Positions 1-8,210 of a stretch of 20,299 nt of DNA are shown one piece after another (the first letter of the stretch is position 1; each line of letters begins with the position of its first letter). Both the position numbers and the translations under genes were made by a program. This DNA comes from DATKEG01 sp035544515 (lineage in GTDB: Bacteria; Acidobacteriota; Vicinamibacteria; Fen-336): the NCBI GenBank assembly GCA_035544515.1, contig DATKEG010000194.1, forward strand, positions 1 to 20,299, written 5' to 3'. The notes below the pieces were generated by a model that worked only from the letters and a program-made list of their open reading frames with translations, searched no databases and was not told the origin of the DNA.

Positions 1-1635
1 CTCATGGCCCGCGTGGTGGAGCCGGCGCTCCTCGCCGGCGCCGGGGCGGAGCAGATCGATCCCGTGGTGGACGCCGCCGCGCGCGAGGTGCGCGCGCGCG
101 TCACCATCGTGGCGCCGGACGGCCGCGTGCTGGCGGACTCCGCCGTCTCCGGCCCCGCCCTGGCCGCGCTGGAGAACCACCTCGCCCGGCCCGAGGTACA
201 GCAGGCACTCGCCGCCGGCCGCGGCGTGTCCCGGCGGCGCAGCTCGACCGTCGGAGAGGAGATGCTCTACGCGGCGGTTCCCGTCCGCTCCGGAGGCGCG
301 GTGCTCGGCGTGTCGCGCGTCGCCTTGTCCCTGCGCGGCGTGGACGGGCAGGCCGGCGAGTTCCAGCGCGCGCTGCTCCTGGCGCTCGGCGTGGCCTTCG
401 CGCTCACGGCCGTGGTCGCGTCGCTCTCCGCCTCCTCCCTGGCCGGTCCCCTGCGCGAGGTGATGGATGCGGCGCGGCAGTTCGCGGGGGGAGACCTCGC
501 CGCCCGCAGCCGCGTCAACCGCACGGACGAGCTGGGGGAGCTGGCCACCATCCTCAACCGGTCCGCGGATCAGCTCCAGGCGCGGATCACGGAGATCGGA
601 CGCGACCGCGCGCGCACCGAGGCGATCCTCTCCGCCATGGAGGACGGCGTGCTCGCGGTGGACCACCGGGGCGTGGTGGTCCTGGCCAACGGTGCCCTGC
701 GGCGGCAGCTCGCCCTGCCCGATCCGCTGGGCCGGCACTACATGGAGGTGCTGCGGCAGCGGCCGGTGGCGCAGGCCCTCGAGCAGGTGCTGCGCGGCGG
801 TGGGCGCGTGCGCCTCGAGGTGGAGATGCGGCACCCGCGCCGCGACTACGCCCTGGCCGGGGTGCCCTTCCCGGGCGCGGAGGACGCGCCGCACGGCGCC
901 GTGCTGACCTTCCACGACGTGACGGAGCGCCGGCGGGTCGACCACGTGCGCCGGGACTTCGTGGCCAACGCCTCGCACGAGCTGAGGACCCCTCTCACCT
1001 CGATCAAGGGCTTCGTGGAGGCGCTCGAGGACGGGGCGGTGGCGGACCCACCGACCGCGCAGAGGTTCCTGGGCAAGATCCGCACCCATGCCGACCGCAT
1101 GGCGGCGCTGGTGGGAGACCTCCTGGAGCTCTCCCGCCTCGAATCGGGCGAACGTCCGCCGCGCTGGGAGCGGGTGGTGCCGGCCGCGCTCGTGGAGGAT
1201 GTCGTGGGCTCCTTCGCGGACACCGCACGCCGGAAGGACACCGCGCTCGTACAGGCCGGGGACGGCGCCCCCGAGGTGGTCTCCGATCCCGAGCGGCTGC
1301 GCGGCATCCTGGAGAACCTGGTGGAGAACGCGATCAAATACACGCCGGGGGGCGGGAAGGTGGAAGTCTCGTCGGGCGGGGCGCCGGACGGCAGCGCGGT
1401 CTTCACCGTCTCGGACAACGGACCGGGCATCGCGGCGGAGCATCTGCCGCGGATCTTCGAGCGCTTCTACCGCGTGGACAAGGCCCGCAGCCGCGACCTG
1501 GGCGGCACCGGCCTCGGGCTGGCGATCGTGAAGCACCTGGCCGAGGGCATGCGGGCCAGCGTCTCCGTGGAGAGCGAACCGGGGCGGGGAACGCGCTTCA
1601 CCGTCGCGGTCCCCGCCCGACCCGACGCCGGCTGA
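1..1635 (+). CDS. phoR: PhoR-type sensor histidine kinase (5' end outside the window)
   Basis: Membrane sensor kinase that would phosphorylate a PhoB-type response regulator. The reading frame is open to the window edge. An ATG at 4 exists but is unlikely to be the true start, because the expected first membrane helix is missing. Numbering from that ATG: an extracytoplasmic sensor region (1-120), a membrane helix (about 122-144), HAMP (145-197), PAS-like (205-310), HisKA with SHELRTP and phospho-acceptor His325, and a HATPase with N box (ENAIKYTP, about 441-448), G1 box (DNGPGI, 471-476) and G2 box (GTGLGL, 501-506). All catalytic boxes look intact. The PhoR name rests on domain order plus the surrounding phosphate genes; phoB itself is about 10 kb away on the other strand, so pairing with it is inferred. 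It could instead pair with a regulator just upstream of the window. Confidence 0.8.
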   Translation, partial: LMARVVEPALLAGAGAEQIDPVVDAAAREVRARVTIVAPDGRVLADSAVSGPALAALENHLARPEVQQALAAGRGVSRRRSSTVGEEMLYAAVPVRSGGAVLGVSRVALSLRGVDGQAGEFQRALLLALGVAFALTAVVASLSASSLAGPLREVMDAARQFAGGDLAARSRVNRTDELGELATILNRSADQLQARITEIGRDRARTEAILSAMEDGVLAVDHRGVVVLANGALRRQLALPDPLGRHYMEVLRQRPVAQALEQVLRGGGRVRLEVEMRHPRRDYALAGVPFPGAEDAPHGAVLTFHDVTERRRVDHVRRDFVANASHELRTPLTSIKGFVEALEDGAVADPPTAQRFLGKIRTHADRMAALVGDLLELSRLESGERPPRWERVVPAALVEDVVGSFADTARRKDTALVQAGDGAPEVVSDPERLRGILENLVENAIKYTPGGGKVEVSSGGAPDGSAVFTVSDNGPGIAAEHLPRIFERFYRVDKARSRDLGGTGLGLAIVKHLAEGMRASVSVESEPGRGTRFTVAVPARPDAG

Positions 1636-1784
1636 GCCGCCCCGCCGCGTGGTCGCATCCGCCCCTCTGTCACAGAAAGGCCGTGGTCAAGAACGCGTGA
1701 GCGGTGGGTGGGATCCGCCCGGGGCCTGTCTGAGCGCTTCCCGCCAGCCGTGGAGGGCGCCCTCGGCGGCGGCCGCCGTCTCCA

Positions 1785-2297
1785 CTACGGCCGAGGCTCC
1801 GGTGCCGCGACGCGCCGGACGGCCTCCTTCATGCCGTCACTGGCCAGGCCCGCCTTGACCCCTTCGGCCTCCGCTTCCTCGAGGCTCTTCCCCTTCCGGG
1901 CCAACACCGCGGCCAGGAGGCCGCCGGCGCGGTTGCCGGAGGCGCAGTGAAGCAGGATGGGCTCGGCTGCGGCGTCGTCGAGGACGGCGGCCACGGCGTC
2001 CACGTCCTTCGCGCTGAGCGTGGCCGGGGAGACCGGCACCCACACGTAGCGCAGGCCCTGCTCACGGACGATCCGCTCCTCCTCCTTCACGCCCTCCTTC
2101 TCCGTGCGCAGGTCGATGACGGTCTTGAAGCCGTGCTCCTCGAGCCTGGCCAGCGCCTCGGCCGAGAGCTCGCCGGCGGTGGCGAGCCCCGGACGCACGA
2201 CATGGTAGCCGGCGACACCCTCCAGGGTCTTCGGGACCTCGGCGGCGAGGGCGAAAGTCCCGGCCAGCAGGACGACGACGGACAGGCTTGCGCGCAT
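1785..2297 (-). CDS. Exported tyrosine/dual-specificity phosphatase-like protein
   Basis: A 170-residue protein with an N-terminal signal peptide (hydrophobic residues about 5-18, ending in Ala), so it is probably periplasmic. The cysteine phosphatase loop is visible as HCASGNR, with nucleophile Cys118 and Arg123, and a candidate general acid lies in the IDLR segment (Asp62). This matches the small bacterial proteins related to dual-specificity phosphatases and the beta-lactamase-hydrolase-like DUF442 group. The ATG at 2297 is preceded by a GGAGG-type site and begins the signal peptide; the open frame runs further upstream only as a shadow of the neighbouring gene. It is convergent with the sensor kinase and divergent from the gamma-glutamyltransferase. 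The substrate is unknown; a role in releasing phosphate from organic sources would fit the locus but is inference. Confidence 0.8.
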   Translation of the reverse strand: MRASLSVVVLLAGTFALAAEVPKTLEGVAGYHVVRPGLATAGELSAEALARLEEHGFKTVIDLRTEKEGVKEEERIVREQGLRYVWVPVSPATLSAKDVDAVAAVLDDAAAEPILLHCASGNRAGGLLAAVLARKGKSLEEAEAEGVKAGLASDGMKEAVRRVAAPEPRP

Positions 2298-2352
2298 GGA
2301 CACCTCCACCAGCGTCCAGTCTAATATGCTGCCGTCTCTTCCACACCGGAGG
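2297..2352. promoter_or_regulatory. Divergent promoter region between the exported phosphatase and ggt
   Basis: The short divergent gap contains TAATAT at 2322-2327, a good -10 for the rightward ggt gene. TGGACA at 2297-2302 could serve as -35, with a slightly long 19-bp spacer. On the other strand the overlapping TATTAG (2326-2321) could be the -10 for the leftward phosphatase gene. The ggt ribosome-binding site GGAGG is at 2348-2352. The overlap of the two -10 elements suggests the two genes compete for polymerase. This is read by eye only. Confidence 0.4.
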
Positions 2353-2358
2353 CGAAAC

Positions 2359-4056
2359 ATGCGCCCATTCCTGAAGGCGGCCGTGGCCGCGACGATCCTT
2401 CCCGCCGCGCTCTCCGCGGGCGACCGCAGCGACGGCCGGCCTTTCGCCACCCGCTCCGTCGTGTACGCCCGGCACGGGATGGTCGCGGCGGCGCATCCCC
2501 TCGCCGTGCAGATCGGTGTGGACGTGCTGCAGAAGGGCGGCAGCGCGGTGGATGCGGCCATCGCGGTCAACGCCGCGCTCGGGTTCCTCGAGCCCGTGAG
2601 CTGCGGCATCGGCGGGGACCTGTTCGCCCTGGTCTGGGACGCCAGGACCGCGCGCCTGTTCGGCCTGAACGCGTCGGGCCGCGCGCCGCGCGCGCTCACC
2701 CCGGACAAGGTGCCCGCGGAGGACGACGGCACCATCCCCTCGCGCTCGCCCTACGCGTGGACGGTCCCGGGCGCCGTGGACGGCTGGGCCGAGCTGCACG
2801 CGAAGTTCGGCCGGTTGTCCCTGGCCGAGGCGCTGGCGCCGGCCATCGCCGCGGCCCGCGAAGGCGAGCCGGTGCCGCAGGTCATCGCGGGGCAGTGGGA
2901 GGACGGCGCCCGCGTCCTGAAGGACAAGCCGGGCTTCGCGGCGACGTTCCTGCCCGCGGGCCGGCCGCCGAAGGAAGGCGAGGTCTTCAGGAACCCCGGC
3001 CTGGCCCGCGCCTACGAGGCCATCGCCAAAGGCGGCCGCGACGCGTATTACCGGGGCGAGATCGCGCGCGCCATCGTGGAGCTGTCGCGGCGCCACGGCG
3101 GCTTCTTCACGGAGGACGACTTCGCCGCCCACCGCTCCGAGTGGGTCGAGCCCCTTTCCACGGACTACCGCGGCGTCCGCCTCTACGAGCTGCCGCCCAA
3201 CGGCCAGGGCATCACCGCGCTCATGTTGCTGAACATCCTGGAGACGTTCGACCTGCGCGCGATGGGCCGGGACTCCGCGCGGTTCTGGCACACGATGGTC
3301 GAGGCCAAGAAGCTCGCCTACGAGGACCGGGCGCGCTTCATCGCCGACCCCGCGTTCCACGAGGCGTCGGTGCACTGGCTCCTCTCCAAGGACTACGCGC
3401 GCGAACGGGCGAAGCTCATCGACCCGGGTCGCGCCGCTCGGCGCATCGACGCCGGCCACCCGCCGGCCGCCTCCGGCGACACCACGTACCTGGCCGTGGC
3501 GGACAAGGACGGCAACATGGTGTCGCTCATCCAGAGCAACTACTCCGGTTTTGGCTCCGGCTACACCGTCGAGGGCTGGGGCTTCGGCCTGCACAACCGC
3601 GGCGCGCAGTTCAACCTTCAGCCGGGCCTGCCCAACACGCTCGCCGGCGGCAAGCGCCCGTTCCACACCATCATCCCGGCCTTCGCCATGCGGGACGGCA
3701 GGCCCTGGCTCGCCTTCGGCGTCATGGGCGGCGACATGCAGCCACAGGGCCACGTCCAGGTGCTGGTCAACCTGATCGACTTCGGCATGGACCTGCAGGA
3801 GGCGGGCGACGCCGCGCGCTACTACCACACGGGGTCGTCCGAGCCCACGGGCACACTGATGGAGACCGGCGGCGCGCTGGCGCTGGAGAGCGGCGTGCCC
3901 GCGGAGGTCCGGCGCGAGCTGGTGAAGATGGGGCACCGCGTGGGCGACCGCGTGGGGATCTTCGGCGGCTACCAGGCGGTGGCGCGCGACCCGGTCACGG
4001 GCGTCCTGTCGGGAGCCAGCGAGTCGCGCAAGGACGGCTGCGCCATGGGGTACTGA
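2359..4056 (+). CDS. ggt: Gamma-glutamyltransferase, exported
   Basis: A 565-residue N-terminal-nucleophile hydrolase that cleaves gamma-glutamyl bonds, for example in glutathione, and matures by autocleavage into a large and a small subunit. A signal peptide (residues 1-20) predicts the periplasm. The probable cleavage site and nucleophile is Thr375 in GDTTYLAV; the family more often has TTH here. Arg108 in the NASGRAP segment corresponds to the substrate-carboxylate arginine region. The small subunit carries NYSGFGSG, GGKRPFHT and GVMGGDMQPQGH, the last typical of a divergent GGT subgroup. The ATG at 2359 was chosen over the upstream in-frame ATG at 2296 because it has GGAGG six bases before it and starts directly on the signal peptide. 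It ends six bases from the converging PLP-enzyme gene. Confidence 0.93.
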   Translation: MRPFLKAAVAATILPAALSAGDRSDGRPFATRSVVYARHGMVAAAHPLAVQIGVDVLQKGGSAVDAAIAVNAALGFLEPVSCGIGGDLFALVWDARTARLFGLNASGRAPRALTPDKVPAEDDGTIPSRSPYAWTVPGAVDGWAELHAKFGRLSLAEALAPAIAAAREGEPVPQVIAGQWEDGARVLKDKPGFAATFLPAGRPPKEGEVFRNPGLARAYEAIAKGGRDAYYRGEIARAIVELSRRHGGFFTEDDFAAHRSEWVEPLSTDYRGVRLYELPPNGQGITALMLLNILETFDLRAMGRDSARFWHTMVEAKKLAYEDRARFIADPAFHEASVHWLLSKDYARERAKLIDPGRAARRIDAGHPPAASGDTTYLAVADKDGNMVSLIQSNYSGFGSGYTVEGWGFGLHNRGAQFNLQPGLPNTLAGGKRPFHTIIPAFAMRDGRPWLAFGVMGGDMQPQGHVQVLVNLIDFGMDLQEAGDAARYYHTGSSEPTGTLMETGGALALESGVPAEVRRELVKMGHRVGDRVGIFGGYQAVARDPVTGVLSGASESRKDGCAMGY

Positions 4057-4062
4057 ACGGCT

Positions 4063-5184
4063 CTAACCCCCGAGCGCCTGCGCGAGGTCGGCCACGAGGT
4101 CGTCCGGGTGCTCGAGCCCGATGGAGAGGCGGAGCAGGCCCTCGGGAGCGCGCGTGTTCGGGCCCTCCACGGACGCGCGGTGCTCGACCAGGCTCTCCGG
4201 CCCGCCCAGGCTCGTCGCGCGGGTAAAGACCCGGAGGCGCGCGGCGACCTCGAAGGCCTCGGCCCGGCCTCCCGCCACCACGAACGAGAGCATGCCGCCC
4301 GGCGCCTTCATCTGCGCCGAAGCCACCGCGTGGCCGGGATCGTCCGGAAGGCCCGGGTAGTGGACGCGCTGCACGCGGCGATGCCCGGACAAGGATGCCG
4401 CCACCGCCGCGGCGTTGTCGCAGTGCGCGCGCATGCGCCAGGGCAGCGTGCGGACGCCCCGCAGCACCAGCCAGCAGTCGAACGGGGACGGCACCGCGCC
4501 GGCGCCGCCCTGGAGCGAGCGGAGCCGCGCGAGGAGCGGCCCCGTCTCGCGCGCGATCACCACCCCGCCCATCACGTCCGAGTGGCCGGAGAGGTACTTC
4601 GTCGTCGAGTGCACGGCCAGGTCCAGGCCCAAGGCCAGCGGTTGCTGCAGGAACGGCGTGGCCCAGGTGTTGTCGCACGCGGTCAGCACCCCGGCGGAGC
4701 GCGCGATCCCGGCGATGGCCGCGAGGTCCGTGACCGCGATCGTCGGGTTCGAGGGTGTCTCCGTCCAGATGAGGCGGGTGGCGGGGCGCAGGGCCGCGCG
4801 CACGGCGGCCAGGTCCGTCATGTCCACGAACGACGACTCGAGGCCCCAGCGGCTTAGGTGCTCGCGGAGCACCTTGGCCGTGCCGTAGTAGGCGTCGAGC
4901 GGGGCGACGACGTGGTCGCCGGGGGCCAGGGCCTGGAACACGGCCGCCGTGGCCGCCATGCCCGAGGCGAAGGCGACGGCGGACGCCCCGCCCTCGAGGG
5001 CGGCCATGGCGGTCTCCAGCGCCTGGCGATTGGGGTTCGCGTCGCGGATGTAGGCATATCCCGACGCGAAGGAGCCGTCCGGGGCGCGCTCGAAGGTCGT
5101 CGAAAGCTGGATGGCGGGCCTCACCGCCCCCGTCACGGGGTCGGGCGAGCCCCCCGCGTGCACGGCCAGGGTCTCGAAGTGCAC
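4063..5184 (-). CDS. Cystathionine gamma-synthase-family PLP enzyme
   Basis: A 373-residue cytoplasmic fold-type I PLP enzyme of the Cys/Met metabolism family (cystathionine gamma-synthase/lyase, methionine gamma-lyase, O-acetylhomoserine sulfhydrylase). The PLP lysine is Lys196 in HSTTKYLSGHSD; the cofactor Asp is in ACDNTWATP (Asp171). The phosphate-binding FASGMAA loop is at 72-78, and Tyr99 or Tyr100 in DAYYGT stacks on the ring. The SLGGPESLVEHR segment near the C-terminus is the usual substrate-carboxylate region. The start is GTG at 5184 with AAGGAG upstream, 16 bases after the stop of the DUF4440 gene, so it is probably the last gene of the ppx-ppk string. The exact reaction cannot be fixed from sequence. 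With ggt next door it may take part in sulfur amino-acid or glutathione turnover, which is inference. Confidence 0.9.
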   Translation of the reverse strand: MHFETLAVHAGGSPDPVTGAVRPAIQLSTTFERAPDGSFASGYAYIRDANPNRQALETAMAALEGGASAVAFASGMAATAAVFQALAPGDHVVAPLDAYYGTAKVLREHLSRWGLESSFVDMTDLAAVRAALRPATRLIWTETPSNPTIAVTDLAAIAGIARSAGVLTACDNTWATPFLQQPLALGLDLAVHSTTKYLSGHSDVMGGVVIARETGPLLARLRSLQGGAGAVPSPFDCWLVLRGVRTLPWRMRAHCDNAAAVAASLSGHRRVQRVHYPGLPDDPGHAVASAQMKAPGGMLSFVVAGGRAEAFEVAARLRVFTRATSLGGPESLVEHRASVEGPNTRAPEGLLRLSIGLEHPDDLVADLAQALGG

Positions 5185-5200
5185 CGCGCCCTGCTCCTTT

Positions 5201-5665
5201 CTACGGCTTCCCGTCCGCCGGCATCCGCGTCGCCTGCCAGCTCACCGCCTGCCAGCGACCCTCGCGCCTGAGGAACGTTCCCGTGTTCAGGTACCGGGTG
5301 GTCTCCGTCGTGTCGTCCTTCGTGGTCGTCCCCACCAGCCGGAACGCGACGATGGCGGTGTCGCCGTATTGCTGGATGCGGACGTCCTCGGCGGCGTAGG
5401 TGGTGGTCGGGCCTCCCGGGCTCGGCGCCGGCGCGGAACGCACGCCGGCCAGCACGTCCGCCTTCCCCATCCGGCGCCCGGCCGAGCTCGTGTAGATGAG
5501 GTCCGCGGCCCAGAAACGTTCGTGCACCGCGGCATCGTTGCGCGACGCCCCGGCCAGGAACTCCCTCAACAGGGCGGCCAGATCGGCGGCGTCCGGAGCC
5601 GCCTGCGCCCGCAGCCCGGCCGCCATCGCCATCGACACGATCGCGACCGACAGTGCTCGCCTCAT
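5201..5665 (-). CDS. Exported DUF4440/SnoaL-like protein
   Basis: A 154-residue protein with a signal peptide (residues 1-20, ending LRAQA) followed by a single NTF2-like alpha+beta-barrel domain of the DUF4440 type. Typical signatures are the helix with LLREFLAGASRNDAA, the segment FWAADLIYTSSAGR, KADVLAGV and the closing strands TGTFLRREGRWQAVSWQ. The ATG at 5665 overlaps the stop of the DUF309 gene by four bases (ATGA), so the two are translationally coupled. Family members are mostly uncharacterised, ketosteroid-isomerase-like proteins; no catalytic residues can be assigned here. Its placement in a polyphosphate operon is unexplained. Confidence 0.85.
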   Translation of the reverse strand: MRRALSVAIVSMAMAAGLRAQAAPDAADLAALLREFLAGASRNDAAVHERFWAADLIYTSSAGRRMGKADVLAGVRSAPAPSPGGPTTTYAAEDVRIQQYGDTAIVAFRLVGTTTKDDTTETTRYLNTGTFLRREGRWQAVSWQATRMPADGKP

Positions 5666-6072
5666 GCCTCCGCCTCCCCCGCTCCTCGGTCGAACCGCCA
5701 CTTCGGCACCGCGGCCAGGGGCGGCGGCTCGACGCCGGCCTCGATCCGACCCAGCCAGGCCTGAAGCTCCTCCCGGTGGGCGCCGAGCTCGAAGCCGAAG
5801 TAGCGCAGAGGGTACTTCGAGAAGCGCCGGAGCGCGCGCCGCAGCATGCTGGCGGCGCCCGCCGGGTTGCGGTTGTCGAGGTGGTAGAAGGCGACCGAAA
5901 CCTGGATGAGGCCCTGGAAGAAGTCGCGGGCGGGCCCGCGCAGGCCCGTCCACATCTCCTCCAGCGTGTCGTGGCATTCGAAGAAGTAGCCCCGGTTGAA
6001 CTCGGCCACGCCCTTCTCGAAGGCCCGGCGTTCCTCGTCGCCCAGCCGCGGCTCGGGGACGTCCGCGGTCAC
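5662..6072 (-). CDS. DUF309 family protein
   Basis: A 136-residue cytoplasmic, mostly helical protein. It carries the DUF309 hallmark segment FNRGYFFECHDTLEEMW (about 26-41), then FFQGLIQVSVAFYHLDNRN (51-69) and a conserved LRRALRRFSKYP segment. His34, Glu38, Glu39 and His64 are spaced in a way that could bind a metal or active-site ligand, but no activity is established for the family. The start is GTG at 6072, overlapping the ppk1 stop by four bases (GTGA), and its own stop overlaps the next gene by four. Tight coupling to ppk1 suggests a role connected with polyphosphate; that is inference. Confidence 0.85.
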   Translation of the reverse strand: MTADVPEPRLGDEERRAFEKGVAEFNRGYFFECHDTLEEMWTGLRGPARDFFQGLIQVSVAFYHLDNRNPAGAASMLRRALRRFSKYPLRYFGFELGAHREELQAWLGRIEAGVEPPPLAAVPKWRFDRGAGEAEA

Positions 6073-8210
6073 GACGGCGCGGAGGCCTTCTCGGCGGGCC
6101 GGGTCAGGGGCTCGAAGGCCTCCGTGCCCGCGGCCTGGGCGCGCTCGGCGGAGCGGCGCGTCTGCTCGTAGAGCCTGAGCTGGGCGCGGGAGGGCTCTTC
6201 CCCGCGCAGTGGCCGCTTGCGCCGGTAGGTGCCGTCGGCCGTCAGGCGACGCGCCTTGACGTTGTCCTGGAACATGAAGTCCAGCACCTCGAGAACCTTC
6301 TTCCGGCATTCGGGCGAGACCGGGAAGAGGAGCTCGATGCGGCGGTCCAGGTTGCGCGGCATCCAGTCCGCGGTGGAGAGGTAGACCTCCTCGTCGCCGC
6401 CGTTGCGGAAGTAGTAGACGCGGGAGTGCTCCAGGAAGCGGTCCACGATGGAGACGACCTCGATCGTCTCGCTCACGCCCTTGACCCCCGGCCGCAGGCA
6501 GCAGATGCCACGCACGTTCAGGCGGATCTTCACCCCCGCGCGGGAGGCGTCGTAGAGGGCGCGGATGAGGTCCTCGTCCACCAGCGAGTTCATCTTGGCG
6601 CGGATCTCCGCGGCCTGCCCCTCCTCCGCGCGCCGCTGCTCGCGCTCGATCAGGCGCAGCAACCGCTCGCGCAACGTGGACGGCGCCATGACCAGCTTCC
6701 GCATGCGAGGAGGGTCCGAATAGCCGGTGAGCGCGTTGAAGAAGGCCGAGGCGTCCTCGCCGATGGCCTGGTCCGCGGTCATCAGGCCGAAGTCGGTGTA
6801 CAGGCGGGCCGTCTTCTCGTTGTAGTTGCCCGTGCCCAGGTGCACGAACCGCTCGATGCCGTGCCGGCCGCGGCGGACCACCAGGCAGATCTTGGCGTGC
6901 GTCTTGTAGCCGCGGATCCCGTAGATGACGTGCGCGCCCGATTCCTCCAGGCTGCGCGCCCACCGGATGTTCGAGAGCTCGTCGAAGCGCGCCATCAGCT
7001 CCACGAGGACCGTCACCTGTTTGCCGTTCTCCGCGGCCGCGGCCAGCGCCTGCACGATGGGGCTGTCCCCGCTGGTGCGGTACAGCGTCTGCTTGATGGC
7101 CAGCACGTCCGGGTCGCGCGCGGCCGCGGTGACGAAGGCCACCACGGGGTCGAACGACTCGTAGGGGTGATGCAGCAGGACGTCGTGCTGCCGCACCACG
7201 TCGAAGATCTCCTGCTGGGCGGCCGGATCGAGCGTGGGCACGGGCTTGAGCGGCGGCTCGCGCAGCCGCTCCAGGGCGGGCAGGTCCACCAGCGTCTGCA
7301 GCGCGCGCACGTCGAGGGGCCCGCGCACGTGGTAGATGTCGGGCACCTCGATGTCCAGGCGCTGGACGAGGATGCCCAGCAGGGTGTCCCCCACCGCGGC
7401 CTCCACCTCCAGCCGCACCACGCGGTTGCTGCGCCGCTTGCGCAGCTCCTCCTCCACGGCCTGCAGATAGTCGCGCCCTCCCTCGTCGTCCAGCTCCATC
7501 TCCGCGTCGCGGACGATCCGGAAGAGCGACGACTCCAGGATGGCCTGGCCGGGGAAGAGCGTGGCCAGCTCGGAGCGGATGATCTCCTCGATGAGCACGT
7601 GCCCGGCGCCGTCCACGCCGATGGGACGCACCAGCCGCCGCAGGCCACTCGGTACCTGGACCACGCCGAGCCGCGGGTGGTCCTCGCCCTCGGCGGGAGC
7701 GAGCAACACGGCCAGGTTCAGGGTCAGGTTGGCCAGGCGCGGGAACGGGCGCGAGGCGTCGATGGCCAGCGGCGTGAGGGCGGGCAGCACCTCCGAGCGG
7801 AAGTAGCGCGAGAGGTATCCCCGCTGCGGCGGCTCCAGGGAAGCCAGGGCGACGATGCGCACGCCCTCGTCCGCCAGCGCGGGCAGGATCTGGTCCGTCA
7901 GCGTCTGTCCCAGCGCCTGCACCATCTCGTGCGCGCGCTCCGCGACCACGTGGAGCTGCTGGCGCGGCGTCAGGCCGGCCAGGTCGGCCGTGCTGTCGCC
8001 CTCCTGCACCGCGTTCTTCAGTCCCGCCACGCGCACCATGAAGAACTCGTCGAGGTTGGTGGACACGATGATGGCGAAGCGCAGCCGGTCCAGGAGGGGC
8101 ACCGTGGGATCCATGGCCTCCTCCAGCACGCGGAAGTTGAAGGCGAGCCAGGACAGCTCCCGGTTGATGAACAGGTCGGGGTCCTTCTTGCGCAGCCGGG
8201 CGGGCCTCAT
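6069..8210 (-). CDS. ppk1: Polyphosphate kinase 1
   Basis: A 713-residue enzyme making polyphosphate reversibly from ATP gamma-phosphate, close to the E. coli length of about 690. The N-terminal domain begins LFINRELSWLAFNFRVL (13-29), followed by the NLDEFFMVR segment (52-60) and the head domain. The two phospholipase D-like catalytic domains follow, with the autophosphorylated histidine expected at His438 (GYKTHAKICLV) and the second catalytic histidine at His595 (EHSRVYYF). Other conserved pieces are LYRTSGDSPIV, GTGNYNEKTARLYTD and LSTADWMPRNLDRR. The ATG at 8210 overlaps the ppx stop (ATGA), giving a ppx-ppk operon in the reverse order to E. coli. A basic, non-conserved tail follows residue 660. 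Confidence 0.97.
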   Translation of the reverse strand: MRPARLRKKDPDLFINRELSWLAFNFRVLEEAMDPTVPLLDRLRFAIIVSTNLDEFFMVRVAGLKNAVQEGDSTADLAGLTPRQQLHVVAERAHEMVQALGQTLTDQILPALADEGVRIVALASLEPPQRGYLSRYFRSEVLPALTPLAIDASRPFPRLANLTLNLAVLLAPAEGEDHPRLGVVQVPSGLRRLVRPIGVDGAGHVLIEEIIRSELATLFPGQAILESSLFRIVRDAEMELDDEGGRDYLQAVEEELRKRRSNRVVRLEVEAAVGDTLLGILVQRLDIEVPDIYHVRGPLDVRALQTLVDLPALERLREPPLKPVPTLDPAAQQEIFDVVRQHDVLLHHPYESFDPVVAFVTAAARDPDVLAIKQTLYRTSGDSPIVQALAAAAENGKQVTVLVELMARFDELSNIRWARSLEESGAHVIYGIRGYKTHAKICLVVRRGRHGIERFVHLGTGNYNEKTARLYTDFGLMTADQAIGEDASAFFNALTGYSDPPRMRKLVMAPSTLRERLLRLIEREQRRAEEGQAAEIRAKMNSLVDEDLIRALYDASRAGVKIRLNVRGICCLRPGVKGVSETIEVVSIVDRFLEHSRVYYFRNGGDEEVYLSTADWMPRNLDRRIELLFPVSPECRKKVLEVLDFMFQDNVKARRLTADGTYRRKRPLRGEEPSRAQLRLYEQTRRSAERAQAAGTEAFEPLTRPAEKASAPS

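Noticed and set aside
1667..1673. CTGTCAC, a match to the E. coli Pho-box half-site
   Set aside because: A single half-site without an 11-bp partner, located downstream of the kinase and in a convergent gap with no gene to regulate.
1706..1720. Hairpin GGGTGG/CCGCCC after the sensor kinase gene as a terminator
   Set aside because: Short stem with a wobble pair, three-base loop and no T-run; common by chance at this GC content.
2062..3936. 624-codon minus-strand open frame opposite ggt
   Set aside because: Antisense shadow of a clearly real gamma-glutamyltransferase; no domain and biased composition.
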